Numbered from the stretch's first letter, positions 1 through 7,857 are shown. The stretch: DNA of 64,000 bases from Spirosoma fluviale (GCA_945901025.1 CAMDJW010000005.1:80102-144101); one strand, 5' to 3'. Notes: generated from the letters alone by a model not told the origin. Made by a program: numbers and translations.

Positions 1-447
1 GATTATTCCACGGAGGATTTTGATCGCTTGTATCAGGTAAACCAACGAGGCACCTTTTTGATGACTAAGTATGCAGTGAAAGCGATGGAACCTTTCGGCT
101 ATGGCCGAATTTTGTTAATTGCCTCCATGGCTGGGAAAGAAGGTAATCCGGGAATGATTGGCTATTCAGCCTCCAAAGCCGCGGTGATTGGCATTGTAAA
201 ATCGATCGGCAAGGAATATGCGACCTCGGGAATTACGATCAATGGACTAGCGCCGGCCGTAATTAAAACAGCTATGAACGCGGATACAGATCCTAAGCAA
301 TTGGAATACATGGTGGCCAAAATCCCCATGGGAAGACTTGGGGAAATTGAAGAAGTGGCTAAGATATCAGCTTGGATCGTTTCTGAAGAATGTACGTTTA
401 CGACAGGGTTTTTGTTTGATATTTCGGGAGGGAGAGCGACGTATTAG
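1..447 (+). CDS. SDR-family oxidoreductase, 3' part only
   Basis: This is the C-terminal part of a short-chain dehydrogenase/reductase. The frame is open from base 1 (DYSTEDFDRLYQVN...), so the real start and the N-terminal TGxxxGxG nucleotide-binding motif lie outside the window. Visible family marks are the catalytic Ser in IASMAG, the YSASK form of YxxxK about 13 residues later, and a closing GGRATY after the usual FDISGG segment. SDR enzymes oxidise or reduce hydroxyl/keto groups with NAD(P)H; the substrate cannot be read from this fragment. The stop TAG at 445-447 is followed at once by 7-bp repeat DNA. Confidence 0.9.
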   Translation, partial: DYSTEDFDRLYQVNQRGTFLMTKYAVKAMEPFGYGRILLIASMAGKEGNPGMIGYSASKAAVIGIVKSIGKEYATSGITINGLAPAVIKTAMNADTDPKQLEYMVAKIPMGRLGEIEEVAKISAWIVSEECTFTTGFLFDISGGRATY

Positions 448-492
448 GTATTAGGTAAGAGGGATTTCAAAAAAATCTTATAAATTCTTTAA

Positions 493-540
493 TAGTAAAA
501 TGATAATTTTACTATTTTGTTCCATTATTAGTTAACTTTG
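493..540 (+). promoter_or_regulatory. Operator and -7 element before the higBA-like pair
   Basis: A perfect inverted repeat with 9-bp arms (TAGTAAAAT, 4-base spacer, ATTTTACTA) covers 493-514. The sequence TAACTTTG at 533-540 fits the Bacteroidota -7 consensus TAnnTTTG. It ends only 4 bases before the toxin ATG, which implies a leaderless or near-leaderless mRNA. The dyad is well placed for autorepression by the downstream XRE antitoxin. Promoter and operator roles are inferred. Confidence 0.45.
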
Positions 541-544
541 TCAA

Positions 545-883
545 ATGAAAAATGTTAGAGAAATAATTTTTTACAAGGATTATTTCGATGACTTTTTCAA
601 GGGCTTAAATGAAAAATTGCAGGTCAAGATTGATGAAGTGCTATTTGCCATTACAATTTTAGAGCGAGTGCCGACAAAATTTCTTAAGAATATTGAAAGA
701 ATTAAAGGACTGTTTGAAATTAGAGTAGAATTTGAAAGCAATATTTATCGGATATTTTGTTGTTTCGATAAAGGAAATTTGGTCGTATTATTCAACGGTT
801 TTCAAAAGAAAAGCCAAAAAACTCCAACAGGTGAGTTGAAGAAAGCGAAATCCATTATGGAGGCATATTTTAATGATTTTTAA
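545..883 (+). CDS. higB: HigB-type (RelE/Gp49-like) toxin
   Basis: A 112-aa protein of the phage-derived Gp49-like/HigB toxin family, which cleaves mRNA on ribosomes. Family features are the N-terminal FYKDYFDDFF segment, the core GLFEIRVEFESNIYRIFCCF (the 'glyElR...YRi.y' strand pair), and the C-terminal VLFNGFQKKSQKTP with conserved basic residues. A helix-turn-helix protein follows 11 bases later, giving the toxin-first order typical of higBA. The gene is intact. The family is clear, but activity cannot be judged from sequence alone. Confidence 0.85.
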   Translation: MKNVREIIFYKDYFDDFFKGLNEKLQVKIDEVLFAITILERVPTKFLKNIERIKGLFEIRVEFESNIYRIFCCFDKGNLVVLFNGFQKKSQKTPTGELKKAKSIMEAYFNDF

Positions 884-894
884 AAACAAAAATT

Positions 895-1197
895 ATGAAG
901 ATCGAAAATGAGCATATAAAAACATTTAATCAACATCTTGATCAAAGATATGGTGCGAGTGGTACAGAGAAAAGGGTTAATTTTGAAATTAAGGCAAAAT
1001 CTTTTGCCATTGGAGAATTGATAAAAGAAGAAAGAAAACTCGCTAATTTAACTCAAGAGGAACTTGCTAATAAAGTTGGCGCCAAAAAAAGTTTCATCTC
1101 AAGAATTGAAAATGGCCATAGCGATATCCAATTATCCACGTTGTATAAATTAATTGAAATAGGTCTTGGAAGAAAAATAAACTTAACTATTCAATAA
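895..1197 (+). CDS. higA: HigA-type XRE antitoxin
   Basis: A 100-aa protein with a C-terminal Xre/Cro helix-turn-helix at about residues 40-95 (LIKEERKLANLTQEELANKVGAK, then FISRIENG). The N-terminal 35 residues are charged and probably wrap the toxin. Its position just after the Gp49-like toxin and the palindrome at 493-514 suggest an autoregulated type II antitoxin. The stop is followed by repeat-rich DNA up to the next gene. Confidence 0.85.
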   Translation: MKIENEHIKTFNQHLDQRYGASGTEKRVNFEIKAKSFAIGELIKEERKLANLTQEELANKVGAKKSFISRIENGHSDIQLSTLYKLIEIGLGRKINLTIQ

Positions 1198-1219
1198 AAA
1201 TATATATCTGGGAATAAAG

Positions 1220-1312
1220 GATGTATTAGGTAATAGGTATTAGGTATTAGGTGAGAGATAAGAGGTAATAGGTGAGAGGTATTAGGTAAGAGGTGAGAGG
1301 TAATAGGGATTC
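1220..1312. repeat. 7-bp tandem repeat cluster (GGTAWTA type)
   Basis: About 90 bases made almost entirely of heptamers of the kind GGTATTA, GGTAATA, GGTGAGA and GGTAAGA. It fills the gap between the antitoxin and the first M1 peptidase gene. Similar clusters occur at 4683-4760, 5567-5665, 5814-5851, 41885-42030 and 58425-58496, always between genes. Confidence 0.85.
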
Positions 1313-1347
1313 AAAAATATAAATCAAATCAGTAAAAAATTATAGCT

Positions 1348-3000
1348 ATGAAACTAAAAAAATCCAGCTCTCGCATAAAAATGGGATTTATTTTCGTGTT
1401 TTTATTGCTGAGTGGCGTCGTGAAGAGCCAACATAATGACGACATCAACAGCCGAGATATTCTATACCTCACATCAGGGGGAAAACTATTGCCTATGCAG
1501 GCCATTATGGACATTCGGCATTATACAATCAGTTTGGATGTCGATATTGCCAAAAGATCCATTAGCGGTTTTACTGAAGTCAGTTTGAATTTATCACAAA
1601 AATCAGACACTATTCTCCTAGACTTAATCCATCTTTACAAAGTCACTCAAATCAAGGTGAACAACAAACCCGCATCTTATTATCAACATGATGATAAAAT
1701 ATTCATTACCTCAAAAACAGGTTTCAATGAGGGCAATCAAAAAGTTTGGATTGAATATCATGGAATTCCACCCGTAGCCATTAAGCCGCCCTGGGATGGT
1801 GGTTTTACGTGGGAGAAAGATACAAATGGGAATGACTGGGTGTCCATCAATATTCAAGGGGAAGGTGGAAAAATGTATTTTCCTTGCAAAGACCATCCCA
1901 GCGATGAACCAAATGAAGGGGCCGATTTGAAAATAAGCGTTCCTTCGCATTTAAAAGTCGCAGGACCTGGGCTGTTAATGAATGTGTCGACTAAAAAGAA
2001 TAGGTCAACCTTTCATTGGAAAACCAATTACACCATTAGCAATTATTGCATTTTGTTCAACATTGGTAAATACCAGGTCGTTAGGGATGAGCTTTCTACC
2101 GTCTTGGGCAACAAAGTTCCTATTGAATATTATGTTTTGGAAGTGGATACGATGCATGCCAAAAAAGTCATTGCTACCAAAAAACGTGACAATCAAATCT
2201 TGGAAAAATACTTTGGTGAATATCCTTGGGCAAAGGAAAAAATAGGCATTGCCGAGGTGCCGAATTCGGGCATGGAACATCAAACCATGATTACGTTTGA
2301 CAATAAATTTGCCTATAAAAATATCGGAGGCCAAGAATATTCAGCAAATCTATTTCATGAATATGCACACGAATGGTGGGCCAATAAGATCACCAATAAA
2401 GACTGGGGCCATATGTGGATCCAAGAAGGCATCGCCACCTACGCAGAGGCGTTAGCGATGTTGGAAATCGGCGGCGAGGCAGCTTACAATGAAATCATTG
2501 CGGGCCATCGAAAAGGAGTTCGTAACAAATTTGCAGTAGTGCCTGGGGAAGAAGTCACCGAGGAGGAAGTTTATTCCGGAGGCGATATTTACGGAAAGGG
2601 ATCCTTTTTTATGCATAGTTTACGCTATTTGATAGGCGATGACGTGTTTTTCCCAACCTTAAAAACCTTAGCCACCGATCCAATCTACACCTATGATCAT
2701 TTTGTGACTACCACGGATGTTGAAAAGTTATTTAGTTCCAAATCAGGAAAAGATTTAAAACCATTTTTTGACTTTTACCTGAGAACGACCCAAGTGCTGG
2801 ACGTAAATATTAAGGAAATTGGCTTTCAAAAATACCAAATCAAGGTGGCTAATTTAATGATGCCACTGCCTTTTGAGGTGACCGTTAATGATAAAACGAG
2901 TCGCATCGTGATGGACAATAAGGGTCTTATTGTCAATAGTATTTTGCCACCCCAAGTAGATGCGAAAGGATATTATTTGAAAAAAGTAACGCTCCAATAA
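1348..3000 (+). CDS. Secreted M1-family metallopeptidase
   Basis: A 550-aa zinc aminopeptidase-like protein of family M1. An N-terminal hydrophobic stretch (about residues 11-27) followed by SQHND suggests a signal peptide. The all-beta M1 N-domain is followed by the zinc site HEYAH (337-341) and the third ligand E360 in WIQEG, giving the exact HExxH-x18-E spacing. The exopeptidase motif normally read as GxMEN is here SGMEHQT (about 308-313), so the Asn is replaced by His, as in some bacterial M1 branches. The stop overlaps the next ATG by one base (TAATG), so the two peptidases are translationally coupled. It probably clips peptides in the periplasm or outside the cell. Confidence 0.93.
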   Translation: MKLKKSSSRIKMGFIFVFLLLSGVVKSQHNDDINSRDILYLTSGGKLLPMQAIMDIRHYTISLDVDIAKRSISGFTEVSLNLSQKSDTILLDLIHLYKVTQIKVNNKPASYYQHDDKIFITSKTGFNEGNQKVWIEYHGIPPVAIKPPWDGGFTWEKDTNGNDWVSINIQGEGGKMYFPCKDHPSDEPNEGADLKISVPSHLKVAGPGLLMNVSTKKNRSTFHWKTNYTISNYCILFNIGKYQVVRDELSTVLGNKVPIEYYVLEVDTMHAKKVIATKKRDNQILEKYFGEYPWAKEKIGIAEVPNSGMEHQTMITFDNKFAYKNIGGQEYSANLFHEYAHEWWANKITNKDWGHMWIQEGIATYAEALAMLEIGGEAAYNEIIAGHRKGVRNKFAVVPGEEVTEEEVYSGGDIYGKGSFFMHSLRYLIGDDVFFPTLKTLATDPIYTYDHFVTTTDVEKLFSSKSGKDLKPFFDFYLRTTQVLDVNIKEIGFQKYQIKVANLMMPLPFEVTVNDKTSRIVMDNKGLIVNSILPPQVDAKGYYLKKVTLQ

Positions 3001-4679
3001 TGAAACAAATTCTCTATTTATTTTTTGGTATTAGTCTGATTTTTAATGGTCCAACGGCACATGCAGATGACTACCCGGTGAATAAAAACATTGACATCAA
3101 ACATTATGCTTTTGAAATAAATCTTTCTGACAGCAATGATGAAATTAGGGGCATTGCGACCATTACCATTGATTTCAGGGAAGTGGGTGTTCGAAATTTC
3201 CGATTGGATTTCGTCAATCAAAAAGCGGATAAAGAGAACAAGGGAATGGCGATTGACGCGATAACTATAGGCGATCAAGCCGTTCGATATACCCATCAAA
3301 ATGATGAAATCATCCTTGATTTACCGAGCCCATCGACAAAAAACCAAACCATCATTTTTACAATAAAGTATCATGGTGTTCCTTTGGATGGATTAAGGAT
3401 TGGGAAAACCAAATTAGGTGATCGCAGTTTCTTTAATGAAAATTGGCCTAATCGGGCTAGGCACTGGTTACCGACTTTGGATCATCCATCGGATAAAGCC
3501 ACATCCGAATTTATAGTAAAAGCACCTTCGCATTACAAAGTCATTTCCAATGGCCTTTTGTTAGAAGAATCTGAATTAGGGAACAATGTGAAGTTGACGC
3601 ACTGGAAACAATCCGTCCCTTCCTCCTGTTGGCTATTTGTGATCGGGGTGGCTGAATTTGCGGTCCAATATTTGGATCCGTTCCTGGGGAAATCGATAGA
3701 AACGTGGGTCTATGCGAAAAATAGGGAGGCGGGATTTTATGATTTCCAGGAGCCGACCAAAAAGGTATTGGAGTTTTACAGTCAATATGTGGGTCCATTT
3801 GCCTATGAAAAATTGGCCAACATCCAAACTCCCAGTGTCAATGGGGGAATGGAAAGTTCCTCGGCTATTTTCTATGGGGAAAATTTGGTGACTGGAAAAA
3901 GGTCGGAAAGAACTCGGAATGTAGTCATTCATGAAATAGCGCACCAGTGGTTTGGCAATTCAATCACGGAGACGACCTGGGATGATGCCTGGTTGAGTGA
4001 AGGTTTTGCGACATTTTTCACTTTGCTCTTTATTGAAAATGAATATGGCAAAGAGGAATATACCAAGGGAATTGCGAAAGCTAAAAAAACGGTTTTAGAC
4101 TTACTGGTTAAAATGCCAGATTTCAGCATTGTAAGTCCGAGGACCGCTGAGAAAGAGCTAGTTATCACAGGGATCACCTATCAAAAAGGGGCTTGGGTCC
4201 TGCATATGCTGAGAGATCTCATGGGCGAAGTGGATTTCAAAAAAGGGATTCAATCGTATTATGCCAAATTTTATGTTTCATCTGCAACGACTGAAGATTT
4301 TAGAATTGAGATGGAAAAAGCCTCTGGAATGGATTTGAAAATATTCTTTAATCAGTGGTTGTTCCAACCCGTGATTCCAAAAATACAGGCGAATTGGACT
4401 TATGATGTAAAGGCTAAAAAATTAAACATAAACTTAGACCTAGTTCAAAAAGGAGATGTCATTTTTGACATGCCGGTTGAGATTGCTTATTATAAAAAAG
4501 GAAGCAATGCCCCTACCCTTTTAAAAATGCGCATTAATAAAAAGCAAAATTCACAAACGTTTAAGTTAAAAGAAGCACCAGAGAAGGTAGAGGTAGATCC
4601 GAGAAATGTACTGCTTTGTGAGCCGACAACCATTAGTAGAGACGCCATACCTCGCGTCTCTACCATTGGAACGTTGTGA
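3000..4679 (+). CDS. Second secreted M1-family metallopeptidase
   Basis: A 559-aa M1 peptidase with a short signal peptide (MKQILYLFFGISLIFNGPTAHA). Motifs are NGGMESSS (the GxMEN position, about 281-288), HEIAHQWFGN with zinc ligands H311 and H315, and E334 in WLSEGFAT. It is more canonical than its upstream neighbour and shares a TAATG junction with it. The last ~20 residues (ISRDAIPRVSTIGTL) are encoded by a REP-like palindrome at 4636-4663, so the native C-terminus has probably been rewritten by repeat insertion. It has no T9SS sorting domain. Confidence 0.93.
   Translation: MKQILYLFFGISLIFNGPTAHADDYPVNKNIDIKHYAFEINLSDSNDEIRGIATITIDFREVGVRNFRLDFVNQKADKENKGMAIDAITIGDQAVRYTHQNDEIILDLPSPSTKNQTIIFTIKYHGVPLDGLRIGKTKLGDRSFFNENWPNRARHWLPTLDHPSDKATSEFIVKAPSHYKVISNGLLLEESELGNNVKLTHWKQSVPSSCWLFVIGVAEFAVQYLDPFLGKSIETWVYAKNREAGFYDFQEPTKKVLEFYSQYVGPFAYEKLANIQTPSVNGGMESSSAIFYGENLVTGKRSERTRNVVIHEIAHQWFGNSITETTWDDAWLSEGFATFFTLLFIENEYGKEEYTKGIAKAKKTVLDLLVKMPDFSIVSPRTAEKELVITGITYQKGAWVLHMLRDLMGEVDFKKGIQSYYAKFYVSSATTEDFRIEMEKASGMDLKIFFNQWLFQPVIPKIQANWTYDVKAKKLNINLDLVQKGDVIFDMPVEIAYYKKGSNAPTLLKMRINKKQNSQTFKLKEAPEKVEVDPRNVLLCEPTTISRDAIPRVSTIGTL
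4636..4663. repeat. REP-like palindrome GTAGAGACG...CGTCTCTAC
   Basis: A 28-base near-perfect palindrome with arms GTAGAGACGC/GCGTCTCTAC. It lies inside the 3' end of the second M1 gene. The same element occurs as an inverted pair at 49358-49384 and 49427-49453. Confidence 0.75.
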
Positions 4680-4682
4680 ACC

Positions 4683-4760
4683 CGCCCCCTACTATTACCT
4701 GATTACTTATTACCTATTACCAAAAAGGTATTACCTGATACTTATTACCTATTACCTGTA
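4683..4760. repeat. 7-bp tandem repeat cluster (TATTACC type)
   Basis: Repeated TATTACC/TGATTAC heptamers in the orientation opposite to the cluster at 1220. It starts straight after the M1 stop. Confidence 0.8.
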
Positions 4761-4789
4761 AACGGTCTCTACAAACGGTAAAAAACAAT

Positions 4790-4820
4790 AAATCCACTCT
4801 GAATATTCAAAGTGGATTTA
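4790..4820 (+). terminator. Hairpin downstream of the M1 operon
   Basis: AATCCACT and AGTGGATT form an 8-bp stem around an ~11-base loop, with A/T-rich flanks. It lies between the M1 pair and the convergent small gene ending at 4941. No long T-run follows, so termination strength is uncertain. Confidence 0.5.
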
Positions 4821-4940
4821 CAAAATCCTAGTTCTAAAAATTTAATAACCGTTAACTAATTGACAATCTTGCTATTCTATAATAATTATTTTCAGTTTTC
4901 TTTTTTATTTAACAACGATTTGCGACAATCCATTCTGCAT

Positions 4941-5261
4941 TTAAACCGCTTGTTTCAAGTACAATAACTCTGGATTCAATTCATACGAATACGTTAATTT
5001 TTCTTTCTTCCAACTTTCTTCTTTTATTTGAACAAATACGCCGGATAGTGTATAACAAATGCTGTAAGAAGAATTCGTATTGGACCAAGTAACGATTTGG
5101 AAAGTTTCAAACACCTTAATTTCTTCTTTCCAAATAGCACTTAATTGACTTTGCATTTCTGACAAATCATATTGCGACAAATTACCTAAATAGGCAAAGT
5201 CGGAGAATTCACTATTTAAAAATAAATTATTGAACCAAGACCTCATTGCTCTCAAAAACAT
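4941..5261 (-). CDS. Hypothetical protein (106 aa)
   Basis: I do not recognise this family. The protein is soluble, has no signal peptide, and is rich in aromatic and hydroxyl residues (WSNTNSSYSICYTLSGVFVQIKEESW), suggesting a small alpha+beta fold. Its start overlaps the end of the upstream 72-aa gene by 35 bases, so the two are probably translated together. Confidence 0.6.
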   Translation of the reverse strand: MFLRAMRSWFNNLFLNSEFSDFAYLGNLSQYDLSEMQSQLSAIWKEEIKVFETFQIVTWSNTNSSYSICYTLSGVFVQIKEESWKKEKLTYSYELNPELLYLKQAV

Positions 5262-5445
5262 AATTGGTGGGTAAATTAGATGTTATAGCATTTTTAGTTG
5301 ACAACTGATGGTTCAACTTGCGTAACCGCATCAATTGTTTTTCCTGAAGCGTATTTTTTTTGTAATACGCATAAAGCTCTTTCCCGATCAAATAAGAACT
5401 TGCCGAAACCCCTGCAATCATCCCAGAAATGAAATAAATCATCAT
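5227..5445 (-). CDS. Small membrane-anchored hypothetical protein (72 aa)
   Basis: A hydrophobic N-terminal segment (MMIYFISGMIAGVSASSYLIG) is followed by a basic cytoplasmic stretch (YYKKNTLQEKQLMRLRKLNH), which gives one predicted membrane anchor. The family is not recognised. It is the first gene of a two-gene reverse-strand unit overlapping the 106-aa gene. Confidence 0.6.
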   Translation of the reverse strand: MMIYFISGMIAGVSASSYLIGKELYAYYKKNTLQEKQLMRLRKLNHQLSTKNAITSNLPTNYVFESNEVLVQ

Positions 5446-5566
5446 AACCGTAAAATTTTATAAATTAAAAAATCTCAACTGCTTAGTGACACAAATTTCA
5501 ACATACAAGTACAAATAATTGTGTTATTCAAATTATAACATTGTTTTTCAGGGAATTGAAGTTAGA

Positions 5567-5665
5567 TAAGAGGTTGTTTTAGGTAATAGGTAAGAGGTAT
5601 GAGGTAATAGGTATGAGGTATGAGGTATTAGGTAATAGGTTTTTTTAGGTAATAGGTATTAGTTA
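5567..5665. repeat. 7-bp tandem repeat cluster (GGTAWTA type)
   Basis: Dense run of GGTAATA, GGTATGA and GGTATTA heptamers upstream of the 5445 gene start. It is a further copy of the dispersed intergenic family. Confidence 0.8.
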
Positions 5666-5701
5666 AAATGCAATTAGTTATTTCAAGGATTACATAAAAC
5701 T

Positions 5702-5732
5702 AAAAAAAGCATCAATTTCTTGATGCTTTTTT
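5702..5732. terminator. Bidirectional intrinsic terminator
   Basis: AAAAAAGCATCAA and TTGATGCTTTTTT form a perfect 13-bp stem with a 4-base loop. A-tract and T-tract give an intrinsic terminator in both directions. It would end the reverse-strand gene at 5856-6275. Confidence 0.85.
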
Positions 5733-5790
5733 AGTAAATATGACCATTATCCTGACGAGATAAACCCGTCTAATACGACGGAATAAACAC

Positions 5791-5811
5791 GGGACGGGGT
5801 GAACCCGTCCC
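5791..5811. repeat. REP-like palindrome GGGACGGG...CCCGTCCC
   Basis: Perfect 8-bp arms (GGGACGGG/CCCGTCCC) around GTGAA. Related GACG...CGTC pieces lie just upstream (about 5755-5780). It is a GC-rich island in AT-rich DNA and is followed by a TATTACC heptamer cluster (5814-5851), as seen after the M1 gene. It looks like a second REP class. Confidence 0.65.
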
Positions 5812-5813
5812 CT

Positions 5814-5851
5814 ACTATTACCTGTTACTTATTACCTATTACCTAAAAAAT
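5814..5851. repeat. 7-bp tandem repeat cluster (TATTACC type)
   Basis: Short run of TATTACC/TGTTACT heptamers directly after the GC-rich palindrome and before the 3' end of the 139-aa gene. Confidence 0.75.
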
Positions 5852-5855
5852 GTCT

Positions 5856-6275
5856 CTACGAAAGAAATATCTTATTCAGTTGGCTTATATTGAACTTTTT
5901 AGATAACATAAATTTTTTCAATTTCTTGTCTTCAATGGAATCAACCTGCCAAATACCATTCGGAATCCCAAAAACTATTTTAATTTTCAAATTGAGATCT
6001 TTTAATATCAAACGCTTTAATCGATTTAGTTCAACAGAAGAAAGATTATTTTGATTAATCATTAAAGTAAGCTCATGGCTTGAAATACTTTTATCTGGAG
6101 ATGTCAAAATTTTCGAAAAAATACTTATTTCAATCTCATTAAAATATTGCTGTGCATTAATGATAGGGATTAATTTATCAGTTTTGATTTTAAGGATTTT
6201 TTTATAAAAAAATTGATACAAAAGGCCTAGAATTACCCCTATGATAAACAACAATATGATACCAAAATCTGCCAT
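5856..6275 (-). CDS. Hypothetical membrane-anchored protein (139 aa)
   Basis: One N-terminal transmembrane helix (FGIILLFIIGVILGLLYQFFY, about residues 4-24) is followed by a basic cytosolic domain of ~115 residues. Residues ~45-100 (FNEIEISIFSKIL...SSHELTLMINQNNLSSVELNRLKRLILKDL) look like a helical, winged-helix-like region, but I cannot assign a family. The downstream hairpin at 5702-5732 is its likely terminator. Confidence 0.6.
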   Translation of the reverse strand: MADFGIILLFIIGVILGLLYQFFYKKILKIKTDKLIPIINAQQYFNEIEISIFSKILTSPDKSISSHELTLMINQNNLSSVELNRLKRLILKDLNLKIKIVFGIPNGIWQVDSIEDKKLKKFMLSKKFNISQLNKIFLS

Positions 6276-6349
6276 AAAAAAAACATTTTTTAGGTAGGCC
6301 TTTCACACTAATTCATACGTTAATCTGTATGGATGACCTTGTTAATGAG

Positions 6350-6586
6350 CTAATTACAGCTAAATAAAAACACTTCATACATTTGAATTCCCAGCGCCTG
6401 AGTAATGCTAAAAATCTGATAAAGACTAGTATTAATCTGCCCTAATTCAATCCGAATTAATTGCTTTGATTCTATTCCCACCTCAAATGCCAACTGTGCA
6501 ATAGTCAGACCTTTTTCCTGTCTAATTTCTCTTATTTTAGAGCCAATTAACATAACTACCTCGCCCTTTGTCAACTTCATAAACAA
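6350..6586 (-). CDS. XRE-family helix-turn-helix regulator
   Basis: A 78-aa protein that is essentially one Xre/Cro HTH domain: IGSKIREIRQEKGLTIAQLAFEVGIE, then LIRIELGQ and a final helix. An alternative start at Met12 (MLIGSK, 6553) would give 67 aa. Two perfect palindromes upstream (6613-6630 and 6702-6719) are possible operators. It is divergent from the fic pseudogene and may once have regulated that region. Confidence 0.8.
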   Translation of the reverse strand: MFMKLTKGEVVMLIGSKIREIRQEKGLTIAQLAFEVGIESKQLIRIELGQINTSLYQIFSITQALGIQMYEVFLFSCN

Positions 6587-6612
6587 AAATATTATAAGGA
6601 TAAACTAGTTAC

Positions 6613-6630
6613 AATGTCACATATGACATT
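6613..6630. promoter_or_regulatory. Palindrome upstream of XRE gene
   Basis: AATGTCA, CATA, TGACATT: 7-bp perfect arms, 27 bases upstream of the XRE start. This is a typical size and position for autoregulatory operator binding. The role is inferred. Confidence 0.4.
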
Positions 6631-6701
6631 GCAGAAATGCTTTAAGAGTGAATTAATAATGCTAGAAGATCAATCTAGTTTTGTAGAATTTGTAAAGTAT
6701 G

Positions 6702-6719
6702 GGTATTCAAGTGAATACC
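6702..6719. promoter_or_regulatory. Second palindrome in the XRE-fic spacer
   Basis: GGTATTC, AAGT, GAATACC: 7-bp perfect arms in the otherwise empty 6587-6873 spacer. It could be an operator for the divergent genes or a weak hairpin. Confidence 0.35.
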
Positions 6720-6873
6720 GTGATAATTAGTTATAACCTGACGAAAATCATTTTTTAATAATGAATGCAAATCAATCCGATTAAATGCATGATAATTAAA
6801 CTCTTTTAAATAAATGATCAACAATTTGAGTATTTTTGGAATTGAATTAACTGATTTGTAGGACTGTCATCAT

Positions 6874-7432
6874 ATGAAAAATATGGATAAAAATAGTTTA
6901 GAAAATGCATTTCGTTTGTTCGAATCAAATGATATTGACAAAATCGAAGTAGGAACCACCCAAGGTCTTATAGAGATACATGCTTATCTTCTTAATGATT
7001 TATACGATTTTGCCGGAAAAATTCGCATGCACAACATCTAGAAAGGCGGTTTTAGATTTGCAAACGCTATATATATAAACGAAATTTTGGTCAAAATTGA
7101 GCAAATGCCAGAGAGCAACTTCGAAGAAATTATCGCAAAATATATTGAAATGAATATAGCTCATCCTTTTATAGAGGGAAATGGAAGAACAATGCGTATT
7201 TGGCTCGATATGATTTTAAAAACTAGACTTAAAAAATTAGTGAATTGGCAATTTGTAGATAAGTCATTGTACTTACAAGCTATGGAAAGAAGCCCTATTA
7301 ATGGGTTGGAATTAAGGACTTTATTAAGTCAAAACCTAACTGACGAAATAAATAATAGAGAAGTTATTTTTAAAGGAATTGAGCAGTCCTATTTATTATG
7401 AAGGATATGAGAAAGAAGGTGATGAAAACTAA
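6874..7432 (+). pseudogene. Class III Fic adenylyltransferase, broken by a stop and a frameshift
   Basis: Read through, this encodes a single-domain Fic protein of the NmFic type, an enzyme that attaches AMP to target proteins. The Fic motif [12 protein letters not shown] is intact (about 7160-7195). There are two lesions. An in-frame TAG at 7039-7041 replaces the codon between RMHNI and KGGFRFA. An extra base near 7391-7394 shifts the frame, so the forward product ends SYLL. Removing that base restores [14 protein letters not shown] and a stop at 7430-7432. That tail carries the S-x-x-x-E-G autoinhibitory motif typical of class III. The longest intact piece is 7087-7401 (104 aa). Two independent lesions argue for a true pseudogene rather than a sequencing error. 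Confidence 0.85.
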
Positions 7433-7574
7433 CGAAACAATACCAGAAAAAGAATTTGACACAGTTAAGTTTTTTAGAGCAGTGAAAGAAAAAATCTCAA
7501 AAGAAACACAGGGAATGTCATTCGTAGAATTCAAAGAATACATTAATAAACGAAAATTAAAAACTAATCAATAA
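7422..7574 (+). CDS. Small antitoxin-like protein overlapping the fic 3' end (50 aa)
   Basis: The reading MKTNETIPEKEFDTVKFFRAVKEKIS...MSFVEFKEYINKRK resembles short Bacteroidota antitoxin-like proteins with an 'FDTVKxxRxIKxxI...M(S/T)xEEFxxYI' layout. Starts in the same frame at 7398 and 7407 are also possible. It overlaps the intended fic stop, so it would have been translationally coupled to fic. The family call is weak. No second complete toxin follows, because the att site of the island begins about 155 bases later. Confidence 0.5.
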   Translation: MKTNETIPEKEFDTVKFFRAVKEKISKETQGMSFVEFKEYINKRKLKTNQ

Positions 7575-7685
7575 AGGTTTATCGCCATTGTTGACTTATT
7601 CACAATCTTAAGATTGATCCCGAATTAAAACATACTCAACCAAAACCATTCCTCATACCTTTATTCAAATCATTGCCCATAAAAA

Positions 7686-7718
7686 AAATGCCTACAAATC
7701 CGTGATTTACAGGCATTT
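7686..7718 (-). terminator. Original tRNA-Arg terminator stranded at the left end of the island
   Basis: AAATGCCT and AGGCATTT form the outer stem, with a further AAATC/GATTT pairing inside. On the reverse strand it ends in a run of eight T (7681-7688). It lies 10 bases outside the attL repeat, exactly where a terminator for a tRNA ending in that repeat would sit, so it is probably the pre-insertion terminator of the tRNA-Arg gene. Confidence 0.75.
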
Positions 7719-7728
7719 AATTTAAAAC

Positions 7729-7747
7729 CTAGTGATCGCGTAGGGAT
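7729..7747. repeat. attL, 19-bp direct repeat
   Basis: CTAGTGATCGCGTAGGGAT is identical to 40931-40949. It equals the last 15 bases of the tRNA-Arg gene plus 4 flanking bases, read on the opposite strand. Identity stops abruptly on both sides. Confidence 0.85.
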
Positions 7748-7857
7748 CACGAATAATTCACTCGTTTTCACACAAATGCACTTAAAATACTATCTATATG
7801 ACATTTAAAGATATATCAATAAGCAAGTCTATGCAAAAAAAAGTATTAAAAAGTAAT

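Noticed and set aside
7729..7747. A second, partial tRNA gene at the left island edge
   Set aside because: Only the last 15 tRNA bases are present. This is the att duplication, not a gene.
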